Source: Pseudomonas viridiflava (GTDB taxonomy: Bacteria; Pseudomonadota; Gammaproteobacteria; Pseudomonadales; Pseudomonadaceae). From it: DNA of 64,000 bases. The position numbers and the translations under genes are program-made. Location of the stretch: assembly GCF_900582195.1 (NCBI RefSeq), contig NZ_UTHA01000129.1, positions 1-64,000 on the forward strand. The letters run 5' to 3'. Shown in pieces: positions 25,743 to 34,879 of this stretch (position 1 is the stretch's first letter; each line of letters begins with the position of its first letter). The notes beneath the pieces were generated by a model. It did no database searches and had not been told where the DNA came from. It saw only the letters and a list, made by a program, of their open reading frames with translations.

Positions 25743-26270
25743 TTACTGACTGACAGTCAGTTTGCCGACCATGCCCGCCTGATAATGCCCGGGAATATTG
25801 CAGGCGAATTCCAGACTGGTGGCCTTGCTGAAGGTCCAGGTCAGCTCGGCGGTTTTGCCCGGCTCGACCAACACACTATTGGGATCATCGTGCTTCATGC
25901 CGTGGCCCATCGCCGCGTGATCCATACCGGCCATATCGTGGGACATTTCTTTCATGCCGGTAGGCGTCAGCATGCCGCTTTGCTGCATCTGCAACATTTC
26001 CTGCTGGTGTTTGGCATGCATCGCTGCGTCACCGAGGTTGAATTCGTGCAACAACTGGCCTTTATTCACCAGCACAAAGCGAACGGTCTCACCGGCCTTG
26101 ATCTGAATCGCCTTGGGATCGAAGGACATATCGCCCATCACCACTTCAATGCTGCGCGAGGCTTTGGCGGCTGGTGCTGGCTGGCCGAAATCATAGGTGT
26201 GCGCGGGAGCTGCAAACGCCGTCGAACTCATTGCCAACAAACAGATGGCCAGGGATTGGCGTAAAAACAT
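25743..26270 (-). CDS. Periplasmic cupredoxin with Met/His-rich insert
   Basis: A 175-residue secreted copper protein. Signal peptide at 1-20 (ending AFA). The type 1 copper ligands appear as His75 (LLHEF), Cys157, His162 and Met167 (CNIPGHYQAGM). Between strands lies an insert (about 83-127) rich in Met and His (HDMAGMDHAAMGHGMKH), like that of other copper-handling proteins. It is divergent from copRS with an inverted repeat between, so copper induction through CopR is likely. Role inferred as periplasmic copper binding or delivery. Confidence 0.87.
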   Translation of the reverse strand: MFLRQSLAICLLAMSSTAFAAPAHTYDFGQPAPAAKASRSIEVVMGDMSFDPKAIQIKAGETVRFVLVNKGQLLHEFNLGDAAMHAKHQQEMLQMQQSGMLTPTGMKEMSHDMAGMDHAAMGHGMKHDDPNSVLVEPGKTAELTWTFSKATSLEFACNIPGHYQAGMVGKLTVSQ

Positions 26271-26334
26271 GGTCGTTCTCCAACAAGATAAGGTTCAGCT
26301 TATGGGAAACTTTAGCCGGCCGGCGCTGGCATCT

Positions 26335-26365
26335 ACCTGACAGGCAGATTACAACTTTGTCAGGT
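26335..26365. promoter_or_regulatory. Inverted repeat, candidate CopR operator
   Basis: Perfect 8-bp arms ACCTGACA (26335-26342) and TGTCAGGT (26358-26365) with a 15-base spacer, centred in the gap between the divergent cupredoxin and copR genes. TGACA/TGTCA half-sites fit those known for CusR/CopR-type regulators. Which promoter it controls (possibly both) is inferred. Confidence 0.6.
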
Positions 26366-26436
26366 TGGCGTTTGTCGCCTGCGCTCACGGTATAAAGCTT
26401 TCGTTTCTACACCCCCCGAACAAACCCGAGTCGCCC

Positions 26437-27117
26437 ATGAAACTGTTGATCGTCGAAGACCAAGCGAAAACCGGCCAATACCTGCGCCAGGGCCTGACCG
26501 AGGCCGGGTTCAATACGGAACTGGTGGCCGACGGCAACAGCGGTCAGCAACTGGCGCTGAGCGGTGATTACGCGCTGCTGATCCTCGACGTGATGCTGCC
26601 GGGGCGCAGTGGCTGGCAGATTCTGCAAGCGGTGCGCAGCGCCGGGCTGGATACGCCGGTACTTTTTCTCACGGCCAAAGACGCCGTGGAAGACAGGGTT
26701 CATGGCCTCGAACTCGGTGCCGACGACTATCTGGTCAAGCCCTTCGCTTTCTCCGAACTGCTGGCGCGGGTGCGCAGCCTGTTGCGTCGCGGCAGCGCTG
26801 CACAACAGGAAACCAGTCTGCAGCTGGCCGACCTGCGTCTGGATCTGATCCGCCGCCGGGTTGAACGCAGCGGTCAGCGCATCGACCTGACCGCCAAGGA
26901 ATTCGCGCTGCTGGAAATGCTTCTGCGTCGTCAGGGCGAAGTGCTGCCTAAATCGCTGATCGCCTCGCAAGTCTGGGACATGAATTTCGACAGTGACACC
27001 AATGTCATCGAAGTGGCGATCCGGCGTTTACGCCTGAAGATCGACGACGAATTCCCCAATAAACTGATCCACACCGTGCGCGGCATGGGTTACGTGCTCG
27101 AAGAGCGTGGCGCCTGA
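26437..27117 (+). CDS. copR: Heavy-metal (copper) response regulator
   Basis: A 226-residue OmpR-family regulator: receiver domain 1-115 with Asp51 as phospho-acceptor ([10 protein letters not shown]) and Lys101 region (DDYLVKPF), then a winged-helix DNA-binding domain (about 130-226). It closely resembles the CusR/CopR/IrlR group. The frame opens at 26365, but MKLLIVEDQ at 26437 is the family start. It ends overlapping the sensor kinase start by 1 bp (TGATG). Copper as signal is inferred from the divergent cupredoxin gene. Confidence 0.92.
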   Translation: MKLLIVEDQAKTGQYLRQGLTEAGFNTELVADGNSGQQLALSGDYALLILDVMLPGRSGWQILQAVRSAGLDTPVLFLTAKDAVEDRVHGLELGADDYLVKPFAFSELLARVRSLLRRGSAAQQETSLQLADLRLDLIRRRVERSGQRIDLTAKEFALLEMLLRRQGEVLPKSLIASQVWDMNFDSDTNVIEVAIRRLRLKIDDEFPNKLIHTVRGMGYVLEERGA

Positions 27118-28463
27118 TGCGTCGTTTGTCCCTGAGTTCGCGCCTGGCCTTGTTGTTTGCCGCCTGCACCGCCGTGGTTTCACTGTTTGCCGGCGTGCTG
27201 TTCAACCGCGCCAGCGAGGCGCACTTCATCGAACTCGACCAACAACAACTGGACGGCAAGCTGATTGGCCTGCGGCGTGCCTTGCAGGATATTCAACCCG
27301 CACAGCGTGAGGCGCGGCTGGCGGATGAATTAAGCCGCCAGGCCGATCTGTCGCTGCGCATCACCGGCAGCGACGGCCAACGCTGGTACGACAGTTCGAC
27401 GCAGACTCCCAAGGATCTGCCGTCACAACCCGGTCTGTCGACCTTGAGTCATGACGGCACGGATTACCGCGTGCTCAACGCCCCGCTCTACCCGGACAAA
27501 CCCGACTCTGCGCAACTGACCTTGCTGCTGGACATCACCCATCACCAGCACTTCCTGCAACGCATGCAGCACCTGATCTGGCTGACCGTCGGCCTCTCGG
27601 CGCTGGCCACCGCTTTGCTCGGCGCTTGGGCCGCACGCAGCGGCTTGCGTCCGTTGCGGCGCATGAGCGCGGTCGCGCGTGGGATTTCCGCACAATCGCT
27701 GAATGCCCGACTGCCGGAAGCGCAAATGCCGCCCGAGTTAGCGGAAATGGCCCACAGCTTCAACGCCATGCTCGCACGCCTCGACGACTCGTTTCAGCGG
27801 CTCTCGGCGTTTTCCGCTGACATCGCCCACGAACTGCGCACGCCATTGTCGAATCTGCTGACCCACACTCAGGTCACCCTCACCCGCCCACGGCCGATCG
27901 AGGATTACCGCGAAGCGCTGCACAGCAACCTCGAAGAGCTGCAATGGATGGCACAACTGGTCAACGATATGTTGTATCTGGCCAAGGCTGACCACGGCTT
28001 GCTGATGCCCAAGCGCGAAGCGCTGGAACTGGCGGATGAGACCGATGTGCTGCTGGAGTTTTTTGCGCCGCTGGCGGAGGACGCCGGGGTCAAGCTGAGC
28101 CGTGAGGGCAATGCGCAGATCAAGGGTGATCGCAGTATGTTGCGCCGGGCCTTGTCGAATCTGCTGGATAACGCGCTGCGGTTTACCCCGGCTAAGGGCT
28201 ATGTGAACTTGAGGATCGTTGATCAAGCGAGCGCTGTGCGTATTTCAGTCGAAAACAGTGGCGAGGGAGTTTCTGCGCAGTTGTTGCCACGCTTGTTTGA
28301 CCGGTTTTATCGGGCAGATCCGGCGCGACAGGAAGGTAGCAGTGAGCATGCGGGATTGGGGCTGGCGATTACTCAGTCGATCATCCGAGCCCATGGAGGG
28401 CAGATTCGTTGCGAATCAGAGGCGGGATGGACGCGGTTCGTGATTGAGTTGCCTCGAACCTGA
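27117..28463 (+). CDS. copS: Heavy-metal sensor histidine kinase
   Basis: A 448-residue membrane kinase of the CusS/CopS group. TM1 about 9-29, periplasmic sensor about 30-150, TM2 about 153-173, HAMP about 174-226, then dimerisation domain with His238 (ADIAHELRTPLSN) and the ATPase domain with the N box (NLLDNALRF), G1 (VENSGEGV) and G2 (HAGLGLAI) motifs. Partner of CopR through the 1-bp overlap. Slightly shorter than CusS (480). The palindromic repeat copy B overlaps the stop codon. Confidence 0.92.
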   Translation: MRRLSLSSRLALLFAACTAVVSLFAGVLFNRASEAHFIELDQQQLDGKLIGLRRALQDIQPAQREARLADELSRQADLSLRITGSDGQRWYDSSTQTPKDLPSQPGLSTLSHDGTDYRVLNAPLYPDKPDSAQLTLLLDITHHQHFLQRMQHLIWLTVGLSALATALLGAWAARSGLRPLRRMSAVARGISAQSLNARLPEAQMPPELAEMAHSFNAMLARLDDSFQRLSAFSADIAHELRTPLSNLLTHTQVTLTRPRPIEDYREALHSNLEELQWMAQLVNDMLYLAKADHGLLMPKREALELADETDVLLEFFAPLAEDAGVKLSREGNAQIKGDRSMLRRALSNLLDNALRFTPAKGYVNLRIVDQASAVRISVENSGEGVSAQLLPRLFDRFYRADPARQEGSSEHAGLGLAITQSIIRAHGGQIRCESEAGWTRFVIELPRT

Positions 28464-28572
28464 TCGTTCCCACGCTCTGCGTGGGAATGCAGCCCGGGAC
28501 GCTCCGCGTCCCTTCCAGAGCCGAACGCGGAGCGTCCGTTGAGGCATTCCCACGCAGAGCGTGGGAACGAGC
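28462..28572. repeat. 111-bp palindromic element, family GATCGTTCCCACGC, copy B
   Basis: Terminal arms 28462-28490 and 28544-28572 (28 of 29 bases complementary) flank a core like that of copy A at 8223-8332. It lies between the convergent copS and lolC-type genes and touches the copS stop. The arms carry CTCTGCG/CGCAGAG where copy A has CTCCGCG/CGCGGAG. Confidence 0.85.
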
Positions 28573-28582
28573 ATGGAATCGC

Positions 28583-29827
28583 TTACGAATATCTCAGCGC
28601 ATGAGCCGGCTCGATCTTCGCCGCTCGCCAGGCCGGATACACCGTCGCCAGAAAGCTCAGAATAAAGCCTGCCGAGCAAATCAACAGCACATCCCCACCC
28701 TGCAATTCCGACGGCAAATTGCTGACGAAATACACATCAGAACTGAAGATGTGCTGCCCGCTGACTCGCTCGATCCAGCCCACGATCTGACTGACATTCA
28801 GCGCGGCGATCACGCCCAACACGCCGCCAATGATCGTACCGACAATCCCGATCACCGTGCCCTGCACCATGAAGATCGCCATGATCTGCCGTGGCGTGGC
28901 GCCGATGGTGCGCAGGATCGCGATGTCCGCGCCCTTGTCGTTCACCACCATGATCAGGGTCGCGATGATGTTGAACGCCGCCACCGCGACGATCATCAGC
29001 AACAGCAGGCCGATCATGGTTTTTTCCATTTTCATCGCGCTGAACAGGCTGCCCTGAGTGTGGGTCCAGTCATCAGCCTTGAACTCGGCGCCCAACCCGG
29101 CAGCGATGTCCGAGGAGACTTTCGGCGCCGCGTACAGGTCTTTCACCGCCAGACGCACGCTCTGTACCTGATTCGGTTCCCAGTGCTGCATGGTCGCGGC
29201 GTCAGCCACATGGATAAGGCCCATCGAGCCATCCAGTTCAGCGCCAACCTTGAACACGCCAACAACGTTCAAACGCTGCATGCGCGGGGTGATGCCACCC
29301 GGCGCAGTGCTGACTTCCGGGACGATCAGGGTGATCTTGTCGCCGACATTGAGGCGGAAACGTCGCGCGGTGATTTCACCAATCACCACGCCGAATTCGC
29401 CCGGTTTCAACGCATCGAGACGGCCCTGCACAATGTGCTGGGCAACGATGGAAACCTTGCCTTCCTGTGCCGGATCGACGCCGCTGATCTGGATCGGCTG
29501 CATCAAGCCCTTGTAAGAGAGCATGCCTTCCATCTCAGTGAACGGCACGGCGGCAGTCACCTCAGCATTTTTCATCGCGGCGGCGGCAACCGGCTGCCAG
29601 TCATCGATCGGCTTGACGCCAACGATGGTCGCGTGCGGCACCATGCCGAGGATGCGCGAGCTCATTTCGCGCTGGAAGCCGTTCATCACCGACAACACCA
29701 CGATCATCGCCAGCACGCCGAGGGCGAGGCCGATCATCGAGGTCATCGAAATGAACGAAACAAAGCGATTGCGGCGCTTGGCGCGGGTATAGCGCGTGCC
29801 GATAAAGATCGATAACGGTCTGAACAT
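28583..29827 (-). CDS. Lipoprotein-releasing ABC transporter permease (LolC/LolE family), downstream copy
   Basis: A 414-residue inner-membrane protein of the LolC/LolE family. TM1 is at about 20-45 ([23 protein letters not shown]), followed by a periplasmic MacB-like domain (about 50-265) and three TMs in the last 150 residues. With LolD it detaches mature lipoproteins from the inner membrane for LolA. A longer frame opens at 29890, but the ATG at 29827 matches the start of the paralogue upstream (both MFRPL...[13 protein letters not shown]). A strong intrinsic terminator lies between lolD and this gene, so it may need readthrough or its own promoter. PAO1 naming would be lolC; not certain. 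Confidence 0.9.
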   Translation of the reverse strand: MFRPLSIFIGTRYTRAKRRNRFVSFISMTSMIGLALGVLAMIVVLSVMNGFQREMSSRILGMVPHATIVGVKPIDDWQPVAAAAMKNAEVTAAVPFTEMEGMLSYKGLMQPIQISGVDPAQEGKVSIVAQHIVQGRLDALKPGEFGVVIGEITARRFRLNVGDKITLIVPEVSTAPGGITPRMQRLNVVGVFKVGAELDGSMGLIHVADAATMQHWEPNQVQSVRLAVKDLYAAPKVSSDIAAGLGAEFKADDWTHTQGSLFSAMKMEKTMIGLLLLMIVAVAAFNIIATLIMVVNDKGADIAILRTIGATPRQIMAIFMVQGTVIGIVGTIIGGVLGVIAALNVSQIVGWIERVSGQHIFSSDVYFVSNLPSELQGGDVLLICSAGFILSFLATVYPAWRAAKIEPAHALRYS

Positions 29828-29845
29828 TCGCTGGGGCACCGTATA

Positions 29846-29883
29846 AAAATAAAAGACCCGACGCCTTTGCAGGCGCCGGGTTT
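29846..29883 (-). terminator. Intrinsic terminator inside the lol cluster
   Basis: Read on the minus strand, directly after the lolD stop: CCCGGCGCC, loop TGCAAA, GGCGTCGGG (9-bp stem with one G:U pair), then TCTTTTATTTTTAT. This is as strong as the end-of-operon terminators in the window, yet it lies between lolD and the downstream permease gene on the same strand. Confidence 0.85.
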
Positions 29884-29890
29884 CAGCCAA

Positions 29891-30574
29891 TCAGATAGGC
29901 GTCAGGCAACCTTCTTGCAGGTGCAGTACGCGATCCATCTGGCGAGCCAGGTTCATGTCGTGGGTCACCACCAGGAACGCCGTGCGCATGGAGGTGCTGA
30001 GTTCCAGCATCAAATCCTGAATGCCTTGCGCGGTGTGGGAGTCGAGGTTGCCAGTCGGCTCATCGAGCATCACCAGACCCGGCTTGTTCACCAGGGCACG
30101 GGCGATGGCCACACGTTGACGCTCACCACCGGACAGTTCCGCCGGTTTGTGCTCCAGACGATGGCCGAGGCCGACGCGCTCCAACAGTGCCGTGGCGCGC
30201 TGACGGGCTTCCGGGATCGGCGTCTTGCCGATCAACAGCGGCATGCAGACGTTTTCCAGCGCAGTGAATTCCGGCAGCAAGTGGTGGAACTGGTAAACGA
30301 AACCGAGCGCACGGTTACGCAGCAGGCCGCGCTTCTTCTCGCTCAGCGCCGACAGCTCTTCGCCGTCGAGCCAGACGCTGCCCTTGGTTGGCGTGTCCAG
30401 ACCACCGAGCAGGTTAAGCAAAGTACTTTTGCCCGAACCCGAGGTACCGACGATCGCAACACGCTCGCCCGGGTGCAACTCCAGTTGCAGGCCGGCCAGT
30501 ACTTCTACCGATTCCGGGCCCTCCTCGTAGGATTTGCCCAGGTTGCGGCAGCTCAGGATTGCTTGTTCACTCAT
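29891..30574 (-). CDS. lolD: Lipoprotein-releasing ABC transporter ATPase
   Basis: A 227-residue ABC ATPase. Walker [10 protein letters not shown], signature [12 protein letters not shown], and Walker [13 protein letters not shown] are intact. The frame opens at 30625 and another ATG lies at 30589 (inside the previous gene); the start at 30574 gives [16 protein letters not shown], the form I recall for Pseudomonas LolD. It drives lipoprotein release by the two permeases encoded on either side. It begins 8 bp after the stop of the upstream permease. Confidence 0.92.
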   Translation of the reverse strand: MSEQAILSCRNLGKSYEEGPESVEVLAGLQLELHPGERVAIVGTSGSGKSTLLNLLGGLDTPTKGSVWLDGEELSALSEKKRGLLRNRALGFVYQFHHLLPEFTALENVCMPLLIGKTPIPEARQRATALLERVGLGHRLEHKPAELSGGERQRVAIARALVNKPGLVMLDEPTGNLDSHTAQGIQDLMLELSTSMRTAFLVVTHDMNLARQMDRVLHLQEGCLTPI

Positions 30575-30581
30575 GCCCGAC

Positions 30582-31832
30582 TCACTCATAACGTAGCGCC
30601 TCCGCCGGCTGGGTGCGCGCAGCACGCCAGGCGGGATACAGGGTGGCGAGAAAACTCAGGACCAACGCAGCGGCGCAGACCATGACGACATCCTGGCTCT
30701 GCACCTGCGACGGAAGATAATCAATGAAATACACGTCAGCATTAAGGAATTTGTGGCCGATCAGGCCTTCCAGTGCCGAGATCGCCGCGCTGACATTAAG
30801 CGCCGCGAAAATGCCGACCACCGCGCCAATCGCCGTGCCGACCACACCGATCACCGTGCCCTGCACCATGAACGTGCGCATGATCGTGCCCGGCGTCGCA
30901 CCCAAGGTGCGCAGAATGGCGATGTCGCCCTTCTTGTCGTTGACCACCATCACCAGCGTGGAAATGATGTTGAACGCAGCCACGGCAACGATCAGCAACA
31001 ACAGCAGGCCGATCATGGCTTTTTCCATGCGGATCGCCTGATACAGATTGCCGTGGGTACGGGTCCAGTCGCGGGCGTAGTAATGGTCTTCGCCAAGCTG
31101 CTGAGCGATGTTCCACGCCACACGCGGTGCCTGGAACAGGTCGTCGAACTTAAGGCGAATGCCTTGCACCTGATCCGGTTTCCAGCGGTGCATCTTCGCC
31201 AGATCCTGCAGGTTGGTCACACCCAGATAGCCGTCGAGTTCACCGGCGCCGACATGGAAAATGCCGACCACGGTGAAGCGCTTCATGCGCGGGAACATCC
31301 CGGCCGGGGTCACGCTGACCTCAGGCGCGACGAAGGTGACTTTGTCACCGATGCCCACGCCCAGCTTGGTCGCGGCCTTGTCACCGATGACGATGCCGAA
31401 GCTGCCCGGCGTCAAATCGTCGAGTTTGCCCTGCTTCATGAAGTTGTCGATGATCGACACGTTGCGCTCGAGCGCAGGGTCGATGGCATTGAGCAACACC
31501 TTGGACACCTGACCGTTATTGGTCAGCAGGCCCTGCATCTGGGTAAACGGCGCTACCGCCGTCACCTGCGGGTTCTGTTTGACCTGGGTCGCCAGGCTTT
31601 GCCAATCGTTGATCGGCTCAGTGGATTCAATGGTCGCGTGGGGCACCATGCCCAGCACGCGGGTGCGCATCTCATGATCGAAGCCATTCATCACCGACAG
31701 CACGACGATCATCACGACCACGCCAAGGGCGAGCCCGATCATCGAAGTCAGGGAAATGAATGACACAAAATGATTGCGACGCTTTGCACGGGTATAACGC
31801 GTGCCGATAAATACGAAGAGAGGTCTGAACAT
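30582..31832 (-). CDS. Lipoprotein-releasing ABC transporter permease (LolC/LolE family), upstream copy
   Basis: A 416-residue paralogue of the permease at 28583-29827, with the same start ([19 protein letters not shown]), TM1 at about 22-46, periplasmic domain, and three C-terminal TMs ending in the shared [13 protein letters not shown]...PAEALRYE. First gene of the minus-strand lol unit and divergent from the PilZ-type gene. Together with LolD it likely forms a LolCDE-type heterodimer with the second permease. In PAO1 order this would be lolE. Confidence 0.9.
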   Translation of the reverse strand: MFRPLFVFIGTRYTRAKRRNHFVSFISLTSMIGLALGVVVMIVVLSVMNGFDHEMRTRVLGMVPHATIESTEPINDWQSLATQVKQNPQVTAVAPFTQMQGLLTNNGQVSKVLLNAIDPALERNVSIIDNFMKQGKLDDLTPGSFGIVIGDKAATKLGVGIGDKVTFVAPEVSVTPAGMFPRMKRFTVVGIFHVGAGELDGYLGVTNLQDLAKMHRWKPDQVQGIRLKFDDLFQAPRVAWNIAQQLGEDHYYARDWTRTHGNLYQAIRMEKAMIGLLLLLIVAVAAFNIISTLVMVVNDKKGDIAILRTLGATPGTIMRTFMVQGTVIGVVGTAIGAVVGIFAALNVSAAISALEGLIGHKFLNADVYFIDYLPSQVQSQDVVMVCAAALVLSFLATLYPAWRAARTQPAEALRYE

Positions 31833-31926
31833 GTCGGGGCTTGTTCGGAGGGAAAAGGAACGTCCTTGTGGCGGGGGTCGATAACCAGCTTTACACTCAG
31901 ACCACCGCCGCTACCATGGGTTCGCC

Positions 31927-32508
31927 ATGTCGACATTAGATGAAGAAGATCGCCGCGAATACTACCGTATCGAGGACACGATCGCACTGGAAATTCGGCC
32001 CCTGTCCGCTCCCGAAGCCGCAGGCCAGGAAGTGTTGCAGGATGCTTCGCCACTGTTCAACCTGCTCAGCGAACTGCACCTGAGCGAATTCGAGTCGCAA
32101 CACCTGTTGCGCCAGATCAGCGAACGCGATCGGGCCATTGCCGCATTCCTGAAATCGCAGAACAAACGCATCGACCTGCTCAGCCAAGTGGTCGCCCTGA
32201 CCGTGCTCGGCCATATCGGCGAGCCGCAACCGGTGATCATCTCCGAAGGCGGGATCGACTTTCAGCACCCGACGCCGATAGCCGCCGGTGCGCACCTGTC
32301 GGTAAAACTGGTGTTGATGCCCCAGGCGCTGGGCCTGCTGCTGCGCGCCCGCGTCACCCATTGCGACCGCAAGGGCGAGGGTTATGACGTCGGCACCGAG
32401 TTCGAACATTTGACCGATGCCCAGCGCCAGTTGCTCGCCCGCTATATCTTGCAGAAGCAGGCTCAGGAACGACGTCTGGCCCGCGAACAGAACGAATCTG
32501 GCATTTAA
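31927..32508 (+). CDS. Atypical PilZ-domain protein
   Basis: A 193-residue protein. An RxxxR motif (Arg10 to Arg14) lies at the very N-terminus, followed by a helical insert of about 80 residues, and then a PilZ-like beta-barrel (about 100-180). The expected DxSxxG motif reads IISEGG (Ile104, Ser106, Gly109), lacking the acidic or amide residue, so c-di-GMP binding may be weak or changed. It is divergent from the lol genes and 14 bp upstream of the phosphodiesterase gene, with which it is probably cotranscribed. Confidence 0.78.
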   Translation: MSTLDEEDRREYYRIEDTIALEIRPLSAPEAAGQEVLQDASPLFNLLSELHLSEFESQHLLRQISERDRAIAAFLKSQNKRIDLLSQVVALTVLGHIGEPQPVIISEGGIDFQHPTPIAAGAHLSVKLVLMPQALGLLLRARVTHCDRKGEGYDVGTEFEHLTDAQRQLLARYILQKQAQERRLAREQNESGI

Positions 32509-32522
32509 CTTAAGGAAGCACC

Positions 32523-33245
32523 GTGACCCTCATCTACGGCCACCGCGGCGCCAAGGGCGAAGCACCGGAAAACACCCTGAGTAGTTTTCAGGAATGTCTC
32601 AAGCACGGCGTGCGCCGCTGCGAACTCGATTTGCACCTGTCCAAGGACGGCGAGTTGATGGTCATCCACGACCCGACTCTCAAACGCACCACGGAACGGC
32701 GCGGCAAGGTCGTCGAGCATACCGCCGCCGAGCTGGTGACCTACGACGCGCGCAAGGGTGGTCCTGGCTGGATCAAGCCGTGCCCGATTCCGACCCTGGA
32801 AGAGTTGTTCGAGAAGTGTGATTTCGAGCACTGGCAACTGGAAGTCAAAAGCGCTTCGCGTACTCGCGCCGCAACCACCGTGCTGGCGATTCGCGAAATG
32901 GCTCAGCGCCATGGTTTGCTCGACAAGGTGACAATCACCTCGAGTTCGCGGGAAGTGTTGAAAGCGGCGCTGGATCTGGTGCCGGACGTGTCGCGCGGGC
33001 TGGTCGCCGAATACGCCTGGCTCGACCCGTTGAAGGTCGCGGCCAGCTATGGCTGTGAGATTCTCGCGCTGAACTGGACGCTGTGTACGCCGGAACGCCT
33101 GCAGAAGGCGCAGCGTCAGGGGCTGCATGTGTCAGTGTGGACCGTCAACGAGCCTGCGCTGATGCGCAGACTCGCCGACTTCGGCGTTGACAGCCTGATT
33201 ACAGACTTTCCCGGTTTGGCCACTGCCACCCTCGAGAATTGCTGA
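32523..33245 (+). CDS. Glycerophosphodiester phosphodiesterase
   Basis: A 240-residue GDPD-family enzyme (UgpQ type) without a signal peptide, so cytoplasmic. Catalytic signs: GHRGAKGEAPENT (residues 6-18) with the two His/Arg sites, CELDLHLSKDG with metal-binding Glu and Asp, and VIHD. It hydrolyses glycerophosphodiesters to glycerol-3-phosphate and an alcohol. The start is GTG (32523), preceded by AAGGAAG. Follows the PilZ gene by 14 bp. Confidence 0.9.
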   Translation: MTLIYGHRGAKGEAPENTLSSFQECLKHGVRRCELDLHLSKDGELMVIHDPTLKRTTERRGKVVEHTAAELVTYDARKGGPGWIKPCPIPTLEELFEKCDFEHWQLEVKSASRTRAATTVLAIREMAQRHGLLDKVTITSSSREVLKAALDLVPDVSRGLVAEYAWLDPLKVAASYGCEILALNWTLCTPERLQKAQRQGLHVSVWTVNEPALMRRLADFGVDSLITDFPGLATATLENC

Positions 33246-33287
33246 AATCGGTCTCCCCGGCCGGCTCAGGCCACCGGCCGGAGCCCG

Positions 33288-34682
33288 TCAAAAAAGCCGG
33301 TTGAGGCCGTCGTACGCCGCTACCCGATAGGCTTCTGCCATGGTCGGGTAGTTGAACGTGGTATTGACGAAGTACTTCAGGGTGTTCAGCTCGCCCGGCT
33401 GGCTCATGATCGCCTGACCGATGTGGACGATCTCCGACGCCTGATAACCGAAGCAGTGAACGCCCAGCACTTCCAGGGTTTCACGGTGGAACAGGATCTT
33501 CAGCATGCCTTGCGGCTCGCCGGCGATCTGCGCACGCGCCATGCTCTTGAAGAACGCCTTGCCGACTTCGTACGGCACTTTGGCCTGGGTCAGCTCCTGC
33601 TCGTTCTTGCCGATCGAGCTGATCTCCGGAATGGTGTAGATGCCGGTCGGCACGTCATTCACAAAGCGCCAGCTACCGTTATCAACGATGCTGCCAGCGG
33701 CCGAACGACCCTGGTCGTGGGCGGCACTGGCCAGGCTCGGCCAGCCGATCACGTCACCGGCACCGTAGATGTTCTCGACGCAGGTGCGATAGTTCTGGTC
33801 GACTTCGATCTGGCCACGGCTGTTGACCTTGACCCCGATATTTTCCAGACCCAGCGTGTCGGTGTTGCCGGTACGGCCGTTGCACCAGAGCAAGGCGTCG
33901 GCCTTGATCTTCTTGCCGGACTTGAGGTGCAGGATCACACCGTTGTCGACACCTTCGACGCGGTCGTACTCTTCGTTGTGACGCACGGTGATGTTGTTGT
34001 TGCTGAAGTGGTAACTCAACGCCTGGGAGATTTCCGAGTCGAGGAAGCTCAGCAACTGGCCACGGTTGTCGACCAGTTCAACCAGCACACCCAGACCACT
34101 GAAGATCGACGCGTATTCGCAACCGATCACGCCGGCGCCGTAAACGATCAGCTTGCGAGGGGTGTGGCCGAGGCTGAGGATGGTGTCGCTATCGTAGATA
34201 CGCGGGTGATGAAAATCGATGTCCGCCGGACGATACGGGCGCGAACCGGTAGCGATGATGATGTGCTTGGCCACCAGTTTTTCGACTACACCGTTGCCGC
34301 ATACCACTTCGATGGTTTGCTCGTCGGCGAAGCTGCCGGTACCGAAGAACACGTCGACGCGGTTACGGGCGTAGTAACCGGTGCGCGAAGCGACTTGTTT
34401 GGAAATAACCTTTTCGGCGCTTTTCAACACGTCCGGGAAGGAGAACCAGCGTGGCTCGCCGATCGCCCGGAACATCGGGTTGGTGTTGAACTGCATGATC
34501 TGCCGCACCGAGTGACGCAGTGCCTTGGACGGGATGGTGCCGAGGTGGGTGCAGTTGCCGCCGACCTGGCGACGGCTGTCGACCATCGCGACCTTGCGCC
34601 CTGCTTTGGCGGCGTTCATTGCCGCGCCTTCTCCCGCCGGGCCGGAACCCAGCACCACCACGTCGTAGTTGTAGACAGCCAT
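33288..34682 (-). CDS. sthA: Soluble pyridine nucleotide transhydrogenase
   Basis: A 464-residue FAD-dependent enzyme of the lipoamide-dehydrogenase-like family that transfers hydride between NADPH and NAD+. The FAD motif [14 protein letters not shown] is at about 12-25. The redox disulphide site reads [13 protein letters not shown]: the second Cys is Thr, which is characteristic of SthA and separates it from true disulphide reductases. A second nucleotide-binding [11 protein letters not shown] follows. Length equals E. coli SthA (466). Monocistronic; the 197-bp gap upstream shows no other gene. Confidence 0.96.
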   Translation of the reverse strand: MAVYNYDVVVLGSGPAGEGAAMNAAKAGRKVAMVDSRRQVGGNCTHLGTIPSKALRHSVRQIMQFNTNPMFRAIGEPRWFSFPDVLKSAEKVISKQVASRTGYYARNRVDVFFGTGSFADEQTIEVVCGNGVVEKLVAKHIIIATGSRPYRPADIDFHHPRIYDSDTILSLGHTPRKLIVYGAGVIGCEYASIFSGLGVLVELVDNRGQLLSFLDSEISQALSYHFSNNNITVRHNEEYDRVEGVDNGVILHLKSGKKIKADALLWCNGRTGNTDTLGLENIGVKVNSRGQIEVDQNYRTCVENIYGAGDVIGWPSLASAAHDQGRSAAGSIVDNGSWRFVNDVPTGIYTIPEISSIGKNEQELTQAKVPYEVGKAFFKSMARAQIAGEPQGMLKILFHRETLEVLGVHCFGYQASEIVHIGQAIMSQPGELNTLKYFVNTTFNYPTMAEAYRVAAYDGLNRLF

Positions 34683-34879
34683 GCGTACTCCTCAGAACAG
34701 GCCGCGGTGCCAGCAGCACCGGCGGCTAAATCACGCCGAACGGCGGCGCGAAGGAACAATTGGGGGTCAATCAAGAACCCGGACACAGTCTATAGAAGCG
34801 TCAACGCCGCGCACATTAACCCTTGGTCGCGTCGTAGGCTACTTTTGCCTGCACTACAACGCCAGCTTTCGTATTGCTC

